DNA from: DATGXB01 sp035298905
Lineage (GTDB): Bacteria > Cyanobacteriota > Cyanobacteriia > Cyanobacteriales > Nostocaceae
DNA: 21,016 nucleotides
Assembly (NCBI GenBank): GCA_035298905.1
Contig: DATGXQ010000096.1
Span: forward strand, 1 to 21,016
Direction of reading: 5' to 3'
Below, one piece after another: positions 14,344 through 21,016 of the stretch. Under the pieces are notes generated by a model. That model saw nothing but the letters and a program-made list of their open reading frames with translations. It had not been told where the DNA came from and did no database searches. Positions within the stretch are counted from its first letter, which is position 1. Every line of letters begins with the position of its first letter. The position numbers and the translations under genes are program-made.

Positions 14344-14802
14344 TTAGCCTTGTGGTGATGTAACTTTAGCATTAACAACTACATCTTTCACACCTTTAAT
14401 TTGTTTGGCCAAGGGTGCAATTTTAGCTAATTGTGCCTTGTTATTCACAGTTCCATTAACAGTAACTTGACCATTTTTATTAGCATTAACTGTTAATTGA
14501 CTATCAGGAAGATTGGCTTCTAATTTAGAACGAACTTCACTGGCTAAATCAGCTGCGGCTCTGTCTGTTTCATCTCCAGCCCCAAGATTTCGTTCTTCAC
14601 GAGCGCGAATATCAGCATTTAGTTGTCTTCTGCGAGTTTCGCTTTCGGCATCTTGTCTGGCTGCTTCGGTGGTTTGTACACTTGGACTTTGCGCTGCTTC
14701 GTTAGGTTCTGGTGCTGTCTCTGAGGTTTTGGCAGTATTGTCACAGGCGATCGCACCAAATAGTATCAGCAAACTCATTAAAATAGTAGTGAATTTCTTC
14801 AT
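14344..14802 (-). CDS. BON-domain lipoprotein
   Basis: The 152-residue protein begins MKKFTTILMS with a hydrophobic signal ending in AIAC; C20 is the probable lipidated residue. A charged linker (residues 21-80), rich in Glu, Ala and Arg, follows. It leads to one BON domain (about 84-146) with the central Gly-containing motif GQVTVNGTVN (111-120) and a closing VKDVVVNAKV. BON domains bind phospholipid or peptidoglycan-associated surfaces, as in OsmY. The start at 14802 is chosen over an upstream ATG at 14904 because it puts the signal peptide first. An inverted repeat TCAATTTT/AAAATTGA (14820-14846) sits just upstream. Envelope stress function is likely by family, not shown. Confidence 0.85.
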   Translation of the reverse strand: MKKFTTILMSLLILFGAIACDNTAKTSETAPEPNEAAQSPSVQTTEAARQDAESETRRRQLNADIRAREERNLGAGDETDRAAADLASEVRSKLEANLPDSQLTVNANKNGQVTVNGTVNNKAQLAKIAPLAKQIKGVKDVVVNAKVTSPQG

Positions 14803-14819
14803 TGTTCTTACTCTGCTGA

Positions 14820-14910
14820 TCAATTTTAAATCAATGTGAAAATTGACGATAATGTGTGAATATTTTTGCTCAGGATAGTAGGAGCAAGATTTATTTATTC
14901 TCACTCCTAC
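14820..14910. other. Two inverted repeats in the BON gene leader
   Basis: TCAATTTT (14820-14827) and AAAATTGA (14839-14846) form a perfect 8-bp inverted repeat, 18 bp before the BON gene start. GTAGGAG (14878-14884) and CTCCTAC (14904-14910) form another 7-bp one. They fill the spacer between the glycine-zipper gene and the BON gene. They could be an operator or a leader hairpin and a 3' hairpin, respectively. Confidence 0.35.
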
Positions 14911-14932
14911 ATTGGGGATAATTTAATTGTGA

Positions 14933-16504
14933 TTAAACAGGTTCTTCTCGACGGTCAATAATAACTACAGGAGACTCACCAACATAATCTGTAGGTACGG
15001 TGTCTGTGGGTCTGGGGCGCTCAACAGTGGCTGGTCTCTCACCCAGATCACGAGCATCAAAAATTCTGAATTCTTCAATTCCTAAACGTCTTAAAATGGC
15101 TTCAGCATGATGGATTTCGGCTTCTGTACCATCAATTATGACTAAGTAATCGCCTCTTTGGAAGCGATCGCTATAGACTCTGGCTCTTTCTTCGGGTATT
15201 CCTAACCCCACCAGTCCCCCAGTAATACCACCAACTGCCGCACCGATCGCACCACCTGTTAAGGCTGTAGCTAAAGCCGTAGCTGCTGCACCACTGGCAA
15301 TTACAGGCCCAACTCCGGGAATAGCTAAAGTACCTAAACCCACTAATAAGCCACCTAAACCGCCTAAAGCCCCACCTGTAGCAGCTCCCCTTTTCACTCC
15401 TTCATCAGCTTTATTACCTGCGGCTAGATGGTGCTGTCCTCCGTTGTGAGTGTCTTTAGCCACCAAGGAAACTTGATTCATCGGGAAACCAGCATTGTGT
15501 AATTCTGTTAATGCTGCTTCTGCATCACGTCTGTGAGCAAATACACCTATAGCACGTTTGTGAGTTTGTAAGGGTATATCTCTATGGCCATTTGGCTGGT
15601 ATACCTGCCATTGTTGAATGCCATGCCGACTCAAAATAGCAGCCGCTCGCTCAATTTCTGCTTCTGTACCATTGACGATCACGATATAATCGCCTTGGTG
15701 AATACGCTCTTGATAAAAACGTGTGCGCTGATCTGGTAGACCAAGACGCACGGGATCAAAACGATCGCTAATATGGATTCCTGAAAACGCATCACCAAGC
15801 GATCGTTCTCTGTGGATAACGGAAATTTGATTTAAGGGAAAACCCGCAGCTCGCAAATCTCTGATTGCTGCTTCTGCATCTTGTTGCAGGGCAAAATAAC
15901 CAATAGCCTGTTGAGTAGTATGCCCATTGTGTTGTACTACATCCCGATCTACTGTCTCCTGGGGATAATCATAAATACCAAATTCTTCTATTCCTCGTGG
16001 GTGAAGAATTGCTTGTGCTTGAGCAATTTCCGCATCTGTACCGTCAATAATGACTAAATATTCACCTCGCTGCACGCGATCGTGATACACTCTGGCTCTT
16101 TCTTCTGGAATACCTAAACCAATCAATCCCCCAATTAAACCACCAGTTACCGCACCAATCCCTGCACCAGCAAGAGTTGTAGCTAAAGCGGTGGCTGTAG
16201 CTCCCGCTAACATAATCGGGCCGATTCCTGGTAAAGCTAAAGTCCCTAAACCCACTAATAAACCAGTTAAGCCACCCAAAGCACCACCAGAAACTGCACC
16301 TACTGTAGCCCCTTCATCGGCTTTATTTCCAACTTTCTCCTGTACTTTAGTACCAGCAATATTTTCTCCCTGATCTACATCTCTGGCAATAATGGAAACT
16401 CTGTCCATCGGAAAGCCAGAATTTCTCAACTCATGCAAAGCTTCTTCCGCATCACTCCGACGTGGAAATACCCCGACAGCCCGCTTATGTACACCTATAA
16501 CCAT
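14933..16504 (-). CDS. Three-module glycine-zipper stress protein
   Basis: The 523-residue protein contains three related modules, each starting with an A-(I/V)-G-(V/Y)-F strand, a DAE-A helix and a GFP-(M/L) turn, as in general stress protein 17M/YflT-like domains. Modules 1 (about 4-180) and 3 (about 314-484) carry a long Gly/Ala hydrophobic insert with glycine-zipper repeats (about 65-131 and 371-437), then GLGIPEERARVY and a YLVIIDGT strand. Module 2 (about 198-303) has the flanks but no zipper insert. A 39-residue Pro/Arg tail follows. The inserts are probably membrane-associated helical hairpins. The ATG at 16504 is chosen for GGGGAG at 16513-16518; the longer frame to 16594 lacks such a site. 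The exact role is unknown. Confidence 0.85.
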   Translation of the reverse strand: MVIGVHKRAVGVFPRRSDAEEALHELRNSGFPMDRVSIIARDVDQGENIAGTKVQEKVGNKADEGATVGAVSGGALGGLTGLLVGLGTLALPGIGPIMLAGATATALATTLAGAGIGAVTGGLIGGLIGLGIPEERARVYHDRVQRGEYLVIIDGTDAEIAQAQAILHPRGIEEFGIYDYPQETVDRDVVQHNGHTTQQAIGYFALQQDAEAAIRDLRAAGFPLNQISVIHRERSLGDAFSGIHISDRFDPVRLGLPDQRTRFYQERIHQGDYIVIVNGTEAEIERAAAILSRHGIQQWQVYQPNGHRDIPLQTHKRAIGVFAHRRDAEAALTELHNAGFPMNQVSLVAKDTHNGGQHHLAAGNKADEGVKRGAATGGALGGLGGLLVGLGTLAIPGVGPVIASGAAATALATALTGGAIGAAVGGITGGLVGLGIPEERARVYSDRFQRGDYLVIIDGTEAEIHHAEAILRRLGIEEFRIFDARDLGERPATVERPRPTDTVPTDYVGESPVVIIDRREEPV

Positions 16505-16835
16505 AATTATATCTCCCCAATATGCAAACGCTATTTCCATAGCGATCGCAAGCAATAACTCTATTACTACTTTTTTCTCTAGGGGCTTCATCAATCACTG
16601 GGAATAAGTTAATTGTCTATCATTGGGTATATGAAAAATTAAAAATTGTCTAGATATTAAATCTGGAATCCAGAAAAAACAAAGCTTTCAGCTATAAGAG
16701 TGATAGTTTTTACAAAATATTTATTGTGGAAATTCTTGATTCGACCAACATTTTCATTCCTGAATTCTGGCTGCTAAATTTTGACTATAAAAGTATTCTT
16801 ATTTCGGACTTTTAGATTCTCTGTTCTGAATATTT

Positions 16836-16966
16836 ATTTACAGCAGATTTCAAGTATGTGAGGTACAAATTAAAAATCGAGACTCTCTCCACCAAGCGGC
16901 TTTTGCTTCTGACCGGAGGCGGAGCGTCTCCGGCTCCGCTCCTGACTCCTGAATTCTGCTGTAAAT
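16836..16966. mobile_element. MITE-like inverted-repeat element with GC hairpin core
   Basis: ATTTACAGCAGATTTC (16836-16851) and its inverse GAATTCTGCTGTAAAT (16951-16966) match at 15 of 16 positions and bracket 131 bp. The core contains a perfect 7-bp GC stem, GCGGAGC/GCTCCGC (16919-16939), next to the dispersed 13-mer TGACTCCTGAATT. No flanking target duplication is clear and no ORF is present. It may be a small non-autonomous element or a structured repeat. Confidence 0.5.
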
Positions 16967-17196
16967 GAGGTTCAAACTGAAAATCAACACTCAAACACCA
17001 ATCAAAGCACTGACTGCTCAATTCTGCTATATTTCTCTACCAGTTAAAAATAAAATTAGACATTTCCGGTAATGAATTTAGAGACGTTCCTTGACGTTCA
17101 TACAAGGGTTTCAGGTCATGTATAGTTACAACAGATTTTAGGTAAATGAGGTACAAATTTTAGGAACAAAGCTTTATGCTAAGAGACTTTCAACTC

Positions 17197-17217
17197 TGTT
17201 CCCTGTTCCCTGTTCCC
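17197..17217. repeat. TGTTCCC heptamer array
   Basis: Three perfect tandem copies of TGTTCCC, the reverse complement of the GGGAACA unit found at 9965 and 12930. So the same heptamer family occurs in both orientations. Confidence 0.85.
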
Positions 17218-17399
17218 TGCTGTGATTTTCGGAAAAGTCTATTGAGTACAATTGTGACTGTGACTAGGATCACCACCAGCCCAAGTTAACATCACTGTAG
17301 ATTTATACCTTGATACCTTAAGTTTAAAGATAACAGATTATTTTGAATAACAACATATATATTTAATTGATAATTTGGTATGTGTGGGGAGTTACAATT

Positions 17400-17564
17400 A
17401 TGCTAGAAAAACTATTATTGGCTTCTATTCTCACCTTTAGCTTTAGCCTAATTGCAGATATGGGTTGGTCTGCTTCCAATCAAAAAATAGCCGAAGCATC
17501 TCCAGAGAATTCACAAGTTTTAACTATTACCCAAAATCTCCATCAGATAAGCGTCAGTAAATAA
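17400..17564 (+). CDS. Small exported peptide, unknown
   Basis: A 54-residue product starts MLEKLLLASILTFSFSLIADMGWSA, a basic-poor but clear hydrophobic signal sequence. A short polar tail of about 30 residues follows. A GGGGAG ribosome site at 17386-17391, eight bases before the ATG, argues for translation from here rather than from the in-frame ATG at 17367. There is no recognised family and no cysteine, so it is not a lipoprotein. It precedes the secreted pentapeptide-repeat gene by 109 bp in the same direction and may be co-expressed with it. Confidence 0.5.
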   Translation: MLEKLLLASILTFSFSLIADMGWSASNQKIAEASPENSQVLTITQNLHQISVSK

Positions 17565-17673
17565 TACAGACAAACACGGAAGGCCAGTGGCGAAAATTAC
17601 GTGTAATATTTGTCAGTGTAAGTCGAGATCAGTTAAATTTAAGTCCTGATTCAGAGACATTGCTCTTACTGAC

Positions 17674-18444
17674 ATGAAAAGCAGAATTTTTGCCACAGTT
17701 GTCTTTTTAATTACCTTCAGCCTTTCCGCTACTGCCCAAGCCGCCAATTCTGAACACGTGAGGCAGTTACTAGCCACAAAAAAATGTCAAAATTGTGACT
17801 TAACAAATGCGGGATTGGTGATGGCTGACTTAACAGGAGCAGATTTAAGCGGTGCTAATTTAGCTGGTGCTAACCTGAGTAGAGCCAAACTATCCGGTGC
17901 TGACTTGCGAGGAGCAAATTTAAGTGGTGCTAGTTTGTTTGGTGCAAATTTAATTCAGACCAAGCTGAGTGCAGCAGATTTAACTGGTGCTGATTTAAGA
18001 GAATCCTATTTAATGAATGCAGAATTAACCAGTGCCAATTTAACTGGTACAATTTTTCAGGGAGCGATCGGCATTCCTGCCCAAGCTGCTAAACCTGAAG
18101 ATTTCTATGCCTGGGGAATGGCAGAGGCCAGCAAAGGTAACTTAACACCTGCTATTGACTATTTTAGCCAAGCGATCGCCCTGAAACCCGACTATGCTGG
18201 CGCTTATTTATCTAGAGGTGTTGCCCGCTACCAAAGCCTAGACAGACAAAAAGCTTTAGCAGATGCCCAAATAGCAGCAAAACTGTTTACAGAACAAAAA
18301 AATACTGAAGGAATAGAAACCGCCCAAGCCTTTATCAAAGAACTGCAAACCCCATACCAAGAAAAAATAGATACTGGTAAACCTAGTTTTATGGACTTTG
18401 TAGGCAGCTTGGGATCGGTTTTACTGCAATTTTTGCCATTTTAA
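17674..18444 (+). CDS. Secreted pentapeptide-repeat and TPR protein
   Basis: The 256-residue protein has a signal peptide (MKSRIFATVVFLITFSLS, cleavage near AQA-AN at 23-24). Residues about 33-130 are pentapeptide repeats of the A(D/N)Lxx type, which fold as a right-handed quadrilateral beta helix. A CQNC pair (38-41) opens them. A TPR-like helical region follows (about 140-215), with AIDYFSQAIALKPDYAGAYLSRGVARY. The C-terminus ends in a hydrophobic SVLLQFLPF. Pentapeptide plus TPR is a frequent cyanobacterial combination, probably for protein-protein contacts in the periplasm or thylakoid lumen. There is no enzyme motif. The start has no clear Shine-Dalgarno sequence. Confidence 0.9.
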   Translation: MKSRIFATVVFLITFSLSATAQAANSEHVRQLLATKKCQNCDLTNAGLVMADLTGADLSGANLAGANLSRAKLSGADLRGANLSGASLFGANLIQTKLSAADLTGADLRESYLMNAELTSANLTGTIFQGAIGIPAQAAKPEDFYAWGMAEASKGNLTPAIDYFSQAIALKPDYAGAYLSRGVARYQSLDRQKALADAQIAAKLFTEQKNTEGIETAQAFIKELQTPYQEKIDTGKPSFMDFVGSLGSVLLQFLPF

Positions 18445-18533
18445 GGCAGGAGGCAGGGGAGGCCAGAGGGCAGGGGAGAAAAGAATAAAATTTACCTAGC
18501 TCCTCATATTTAACACCCAAGACCCAATAACTA

Positions 18534-19178
18534 ATGACTCTCTCAAACGACCTATGGCTAAAAAATCAAGACTTAGCCCAAGCTTGCTTACAACATCCCT
18601 TTGTTCAAGGCATTGGTGATGGTACTTTAGCAAAAGATAAATTCGCTGATTATGTCGGGCAAGATGCTTTCTTTTTAGAAGCTTTTGCCCGTGCTTATAG
18701 TGTTGCCGCAGCTAAAGCCCCGGACTGGCAGGGATTTACCACATTTTATCACCTAGTCGGTGGTGTAGTCGAAGAACTCAACTTACATCAAAGTTATGCT
18801 GCTAAATGGGGAATTAATTTACAATCCATAGAACCAGGAACAGCCACCCGCCGCTATACTGATTTTTTGTTAGCCACTGCTTGGGGTGGTGATGTAGGCT
18901 TAATTGCGGCGGCAATGTCTCCTTGTATGCGTTTATATGGTTTTTTAGGCACAAGCTTGGCTAGTCATGGCATTCCTGATCATCAATATGCAGCTTGGAT
19001 TCATACTTATAGCAGCGATGATTTTCAGCTACTCACACAGCAATTAGAAAGTTTAGTTAATAATTACGCTTCTGACTCTAGTTTAGTTTATTCTACTTAT
19101 CGTTATGCCATGCAGTGCGAACTTGATTTTTTCCAAGCAGCTTGGCTTTTTGAGGAAGATGGGGGAATGAGGAGGTAG
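18534..19178 (+). CDS. tenA: TenA family thiaminase II / aminopyrimidine aminohydrolase
   Basis: The 214-residue cytosolic enzyme has the heme-oxygenase-like TenA fold. TenA hydrolyses aminopyrimidines from degraded thiamin to recover HMP, or cleaves thiamin. The residues match B. subtilis TenA: D44 (YVGQDAFFL), Y108, the nucleophile C131 in SPCMRLYGFLG, and E196 near the end (QCELDFFQAAW). It is therefore the TenA_C type and should be active. No thi genes or TPP riboswitch are visible nearby. The ATG lies in CTAATGACT after a CCCAAGACCCAATAAC repeat, without a ribosome site. The last residues (EDGGMRR) and the stop run into a purine-rich GGGAGGAAA array, so the C-terminus was probably reshaped by repeat DNA. 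Confidence 0.93.
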   Translation: MTLSNDLWLKNQDLAQACLQHPFVQGIGDGTLAKDKFADYVGQDAFFLEAFARAYSVAAAKAPDWQGFTTFYHLVGGVVEELNLHQSYAAKWGINLQSIEPGTATRRYTDFLLATAWGGDVGLIAAAMSPCMRLYGFLGTSLASHGIPDHQYAAWIHTYSSDDFQLLTQQLESLVNNYASDSSLVYSTYRYAMQCELDFFQAAWLFEEDGGMRR

Positions 19179-19185
19179 GGAGATG

Positions 19186-19267
19186 GGGAGGAAAGGGAGG
19201 AAAGGGAGGAAACAATTTTTTATTTCCCCATACCCCATACCCAATACCCAATACCCCATACCCCATA
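19186..19267. repeat. GGGAGGAAA and CCCCATA/CCCAATA tandem arrays
   Basis: Three perfect 9-bp GGGAGGAAA units (19186-19212) begin eight bases after the tenA stop. After a short T-rich spacer come six heptamers at 19226-19267, ordered as two CCCCATA, two CCCAATA and two CCCCATA. This is an STRR-type composite array in the tenA-ilvD spacer. Confidence 0.88.
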
Positions 19268-19303
19268 CACAATGACTAATTTTTGAGAAAATTAGGAAGG
19301 ACA

Positions 19304-19322
19304 AACGCCTACGGCGGGCGTT
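19304..19322. repeat. Second copy of the AACGCCCGCCGTA repeat
   Basis: TACGGCGGGCGTT (19310-19322) is the exact reverse complement of the segment in the hairpin at 4671-4708. Here AACGCC (19304-19309) can pair with GGCGTT (19317-19322), giving a short hairpin. Confidence 0.65.
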
Positions 19323-19338
19323 CCACCATAGCAATTTT

Positions 19339-19353
19339 TGTGATCATGTCACA
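19339..19353. promoter_or_regulatory. TGTGA-N5-TCACA dyad before ilvD
   Basis: TGTGATCATGTCACA lies 14 bp before the ilvD ATG and overlaps the approach to its AAGGA-type ribosome site (19355-19359). The arms equal the CRP half-sites, but the spacer is 5 rather than the CRP-typical 6. It may be an operator or chance. Confidence 0.3.
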
Positions 19354-19367
19354 GAAGGAAAAGATAA

Positions 19368-20966
19368 ATGTCTGAAAATTTTAGAAGTAAAGTAGTTACT
19401 CAGGGAGTGCAGCGATCGCCTAATCGCGCTATGCTACGAGCAGTTGGTTTTCGGGATGAAGATTTTACTAAACCAATCATTGGTGTAGCCAACGCTTACA
19501 GTACCATCACTCCCTGTAATATGGGAATTAACCAATTGGCACAACGGGCAGAATTAGGTATTAAAAATGCTGGTGGAATGCCCCAAATTTTCGGCACAAT
19601 TACTATTAGTGATGGCATTTCTATGGGAACAGAAGGGATGAAATATTCCCTAGTTTCACGAGAAGTAATTGCCGATTCTATTGAAACCGCCTGTAATGGT
19701 CAAAGCATGGATGGTGTAATTGCCATTGGCGGTTGTGATAAAAATATGCCAGGGGCAATGATTGCCATGGCCCGGATGAATATTCCGGCTATTTTTGTTT
19801 ATGGTGGAACAATTAAACCTGGACATTACGACGGTAAAGACTTAACAGTTGTTAGTTCCTTTGAAGCTGTCGGTCAATATAGTGCGGGAAAAATTGACGA
19901 ACAAGAACTTTTAGCAGTTGAACGTCATGCTTGTCCCGGTGCAGGTTCTTGCGGAGGAATGTACACAGCAAACACTATGTCTAGTGCTTTTGAAGCTATG
20001 GGCATGAGTTTACCCTATTCCTCCACCATGGCCGCAGAGGACGCAGAAAAAGCTGATAGCACAGAAAAATCGGCCATTGTCTTAGTTGAAGCTATCCGTA
20101 AACAAATTTTACCCCGGCAGATTATCACCCGTAAATCTATAGAAAATGCCATCTCTGTAATTATGGCTGTGGGTGGTTCGACAAATGCAGTTTTACATTT
20201 TCTGGCGATCGCTCGCGCTGCTGGTGTAGAACTAACATTAGATGACTTTGAAACTATCCGCGCCCGTGTCCCTGTATTATGCGATTTAAAACCCAGTGGT
20301 CGCTATGTCGCTACGGATTTACACAAGGCTGGTGGTATTCCCCAAGTCATGAAAATGCTCCTAGTTCATGACTTATTACATGGCGATGCTATCACTATTA
20401 CAGGACAAACGATCGCCGAAGTTTTAGCAGAAGTACCCAACGAACCATCAAGCAATCAAGATGTAATTCGTCCTTGGAATAACCCCATGTATCCCCAAGG
20501 GCATTTAGCCATACTCAAGGGTAATTTAGCTACAGAAGGTGCAGTTGCTAAAATCACTGGCGTGAAAAAGCCCACTATTACCGGGCCAGCTAAAGTATTT
20601 GAATCGGAAGAATCCTGTTTAGATGCAATTTTGGCAGGTAAAATTAAAGCCGGTGATGTGATAGTCATCCGCTACGAAGGCCCCAAAGGTGGCCCCGGTA
20701 TGCGGGAAATGTTAGCACCTACTTCCGCTATTATTGGCGCTGGTTTGGGTGACTCAGTGGGATTAATTACTGACGGACGGTTTTCTGGTGGTACTTATGG
20801 GATGGTAGTTGGACACGTCGCCCCAGAAGCAGCCGTCGGTGGTAACATTGCCTTAGTAGAAGAAGGTGATAGCATCACTATTGACGCTCATTCCCGTCTG
20901 CTGCAACTCAACATCTCAGAAGAAGAATTAGCCCGTCGTCGCGCTAACTGGCAACCTCCGGATTAG
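19368..20966 (+). CDS. ilvD: Dihydroxy-acid dehydratase, C-terminally shortened
   Basis: The enzyme dehydrates dihydroxy acids in valine, isoleucine and leucine synthesis. Iron-sulfur cysteines are present at C50 (ITPCNMG), C123 (GGCDKNMPG) and C195 (GAGSCGGMYTANTM). K125 is the likely carbamylated Mg ligand, and the active-site serine lies in GRFSGGT (470-476). At 532 residues it is about 28 shorter than the usual 560. It stops right after NWQPPD, where homologues continue with a conserved RYT-x-GVL-KYA-x-VSS segment to the end. None of the three forward frames after the stop encodes that tail within the remaining 50 bp, so this is not a simple frameshift. A GAAGG ribosome site supports the ATG. 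The body is intact; whether the product is active is uncertain. Confidence 0.93.
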   Translation: MSENFRSKVVTQGVQRSPNRAMLRAVGFRDEDFTKPIIGVANAYSTITPCNMGINQLAQRAELGIKNAGGMPQIFGTITISDGISMGTEGMKYSLVSREVIADSIETACNGQSMDGVIAIGGCDKNMPGAMIAMARMNIPAIFVYGGTIKPGHYDGKDLTVVSSFEAVGQYSAGKIDEQELLAVERHACPGAGSCGGMYTANTMSSAFEAMGMSLPYSSTMAAEDAEKADSTEKSAIVLVEAIRKQILPRQIITRKSIENAISVIMAVGGSTNAVLHFLAIARAAGVELTLDDFETIRARVPVLCDLKPSGRYVATDLHKAGGIPQVMKMLLVHDLLHGDAITITGQTIAEVLAEVPNEPSSNQDVIRPWNNPMYPQGHLAILKGNLATEGAVAKITGVKKPTITGPAKVFESEESCLDAILAGKIKAGDVIVIRYEGPKGGPGMREMLAPTSAIIGAGLGDSVGLITDGRFSGGTYGMVVGHVAPEAAVGGNIALVEEGDSITIDAHSRLLQLNISEEELARRRANWQPPD

Positions 20967-21016
20967 CAAGTTCTCCATTCCGTTTTTGCGTCAGGCGAGT
21001 GTGCCGAAGACGCAGT
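20967..21016. other. Possible repeat junction after ilvD
   Basis: The last 50 bp contain GCGTC (20988-20992) and GACGC (21010-21014), which can form a hairpin, in sequence that looks like dispersed repeat rather than the expected ilvD 3' end. It may be the left end of an inserted element that continues beyond the window. Confidence 0.35.

Larger units (their letters stand above)
16505..17399. other. Repeat-rich intergenic region between divergent genes
   Basis: About 895 bp without a credible gene separate the minus-strand glycine-zipper gene from the plus-strand small peptide gene. It holds one HIP1 site (near 16542), a MITE-like inverted-repeat element (16836-16966), a second copy of an AGCAGATTT...TGAGGTACAAATT motif (17127-17159, first copy 16839-16871) and a heptamer array (17197-17217). 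Promoters for both neighbours must lie here, but I cannot point to convincing boxes. Confidence 0.55.

Noticed and set aside
16812..17021. 69-residue minus-strand frame
   Set aside because: It translates the MITE-like inverted-repeat element and its GC hairpin; no ribosome site.
18445..18533. TPP riboswitch before tenA
   Set aside because: The spacer is only 89 bp of repeat-like sequence and lacks the conserved CUGAGA and ACCUGA elements.

Overview
The window is a piece of a cyanobacterial chromosome, most likely from a filamentous, heterocyst-type Nostocales genome (Nostoc/Anabaena-like). Direct evidence: about a dozen copies of the HIP1 octamer GCGATCGC in 21 kb (about 0.3 expected by chance), moderately AT-rich intergenic DNA, and arrays of 7-9 bp short tandem repeats between genes (GGGAACA, CCCCATA, CCCATCTC, AATTTTT). 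The protein families fit too: a KaiB-like clock protein, a CAAD-domain thylakoid protein, a cyanobacterial-type GlgA and a pentapeptide-repeat protein. The species cannot be named from this sequence alone.

Layout. Bases 1-194 look like the promoter and leader of an rRNA operon reading off the left edge on the minus strand (TTGACA-17-TACTAT, then a boxA-like GAACCTTGAAAA). Then come three minus-strand genes: a degenerate metallo-beta-lactamase-fold protein, a KaiB-like protein with an N-terminal extension, and a PilT-family ATPase with a polyproline N-terminus. A 173-bp MITE-like element follows, then a long non-coding stretch and a small two-helix membrane protein with a clear terminator. wecB (UDP-GlcNAc 2-epimerase) is next; its start codon is the last three bases of a 14-bp tandem repeat. 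After a repeat-bearing gap lies a stand-alone heme-oxygenase-like putative diiron protein (CADD/HDO-like). Then glgA and hemC on minus, a secreted LprI-like protein on minus, and a diacylglycerol-kinase-family lipid kinase on plus.

From 13.0 to 16.5 kb four minus-strand genes look like a stress or envelope set: a hydrophilic unknown protein, a CAAD membrane protein, a BON-domain lipoprotein, and a three-module glycine-zipper protein. They are separated by 130-260 bp, so they need not be one operon. After another repeat-rich gap the plus strand carries a small exported peptide, a secreted pentapeptide-repeat/TPR protein, tenA (thiaminase II family), and ilvD. The ilvD frame stops about 28 residues short of the usual family end, and the DNA after the stop does not encode the missing tail in any forward frame.

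Functionally this is mostly housekeeping: glycogen synthesis (glgA), tetrapyrrole synthesis (hemC), branched-chain amino acids (ilvD), thiamin salvage (tenA) and surface polysaccharide precursors (wecB). The unusual parts are the uncharacterised HO-fold protein, the KaiB fusion, the atypical PilT, the repeat and MITE load that reaches into gene starts and ends, and the shortened ilvD. I did not find tRNAs, CRISPR arrays, full-length insertion sequences or phage genes.
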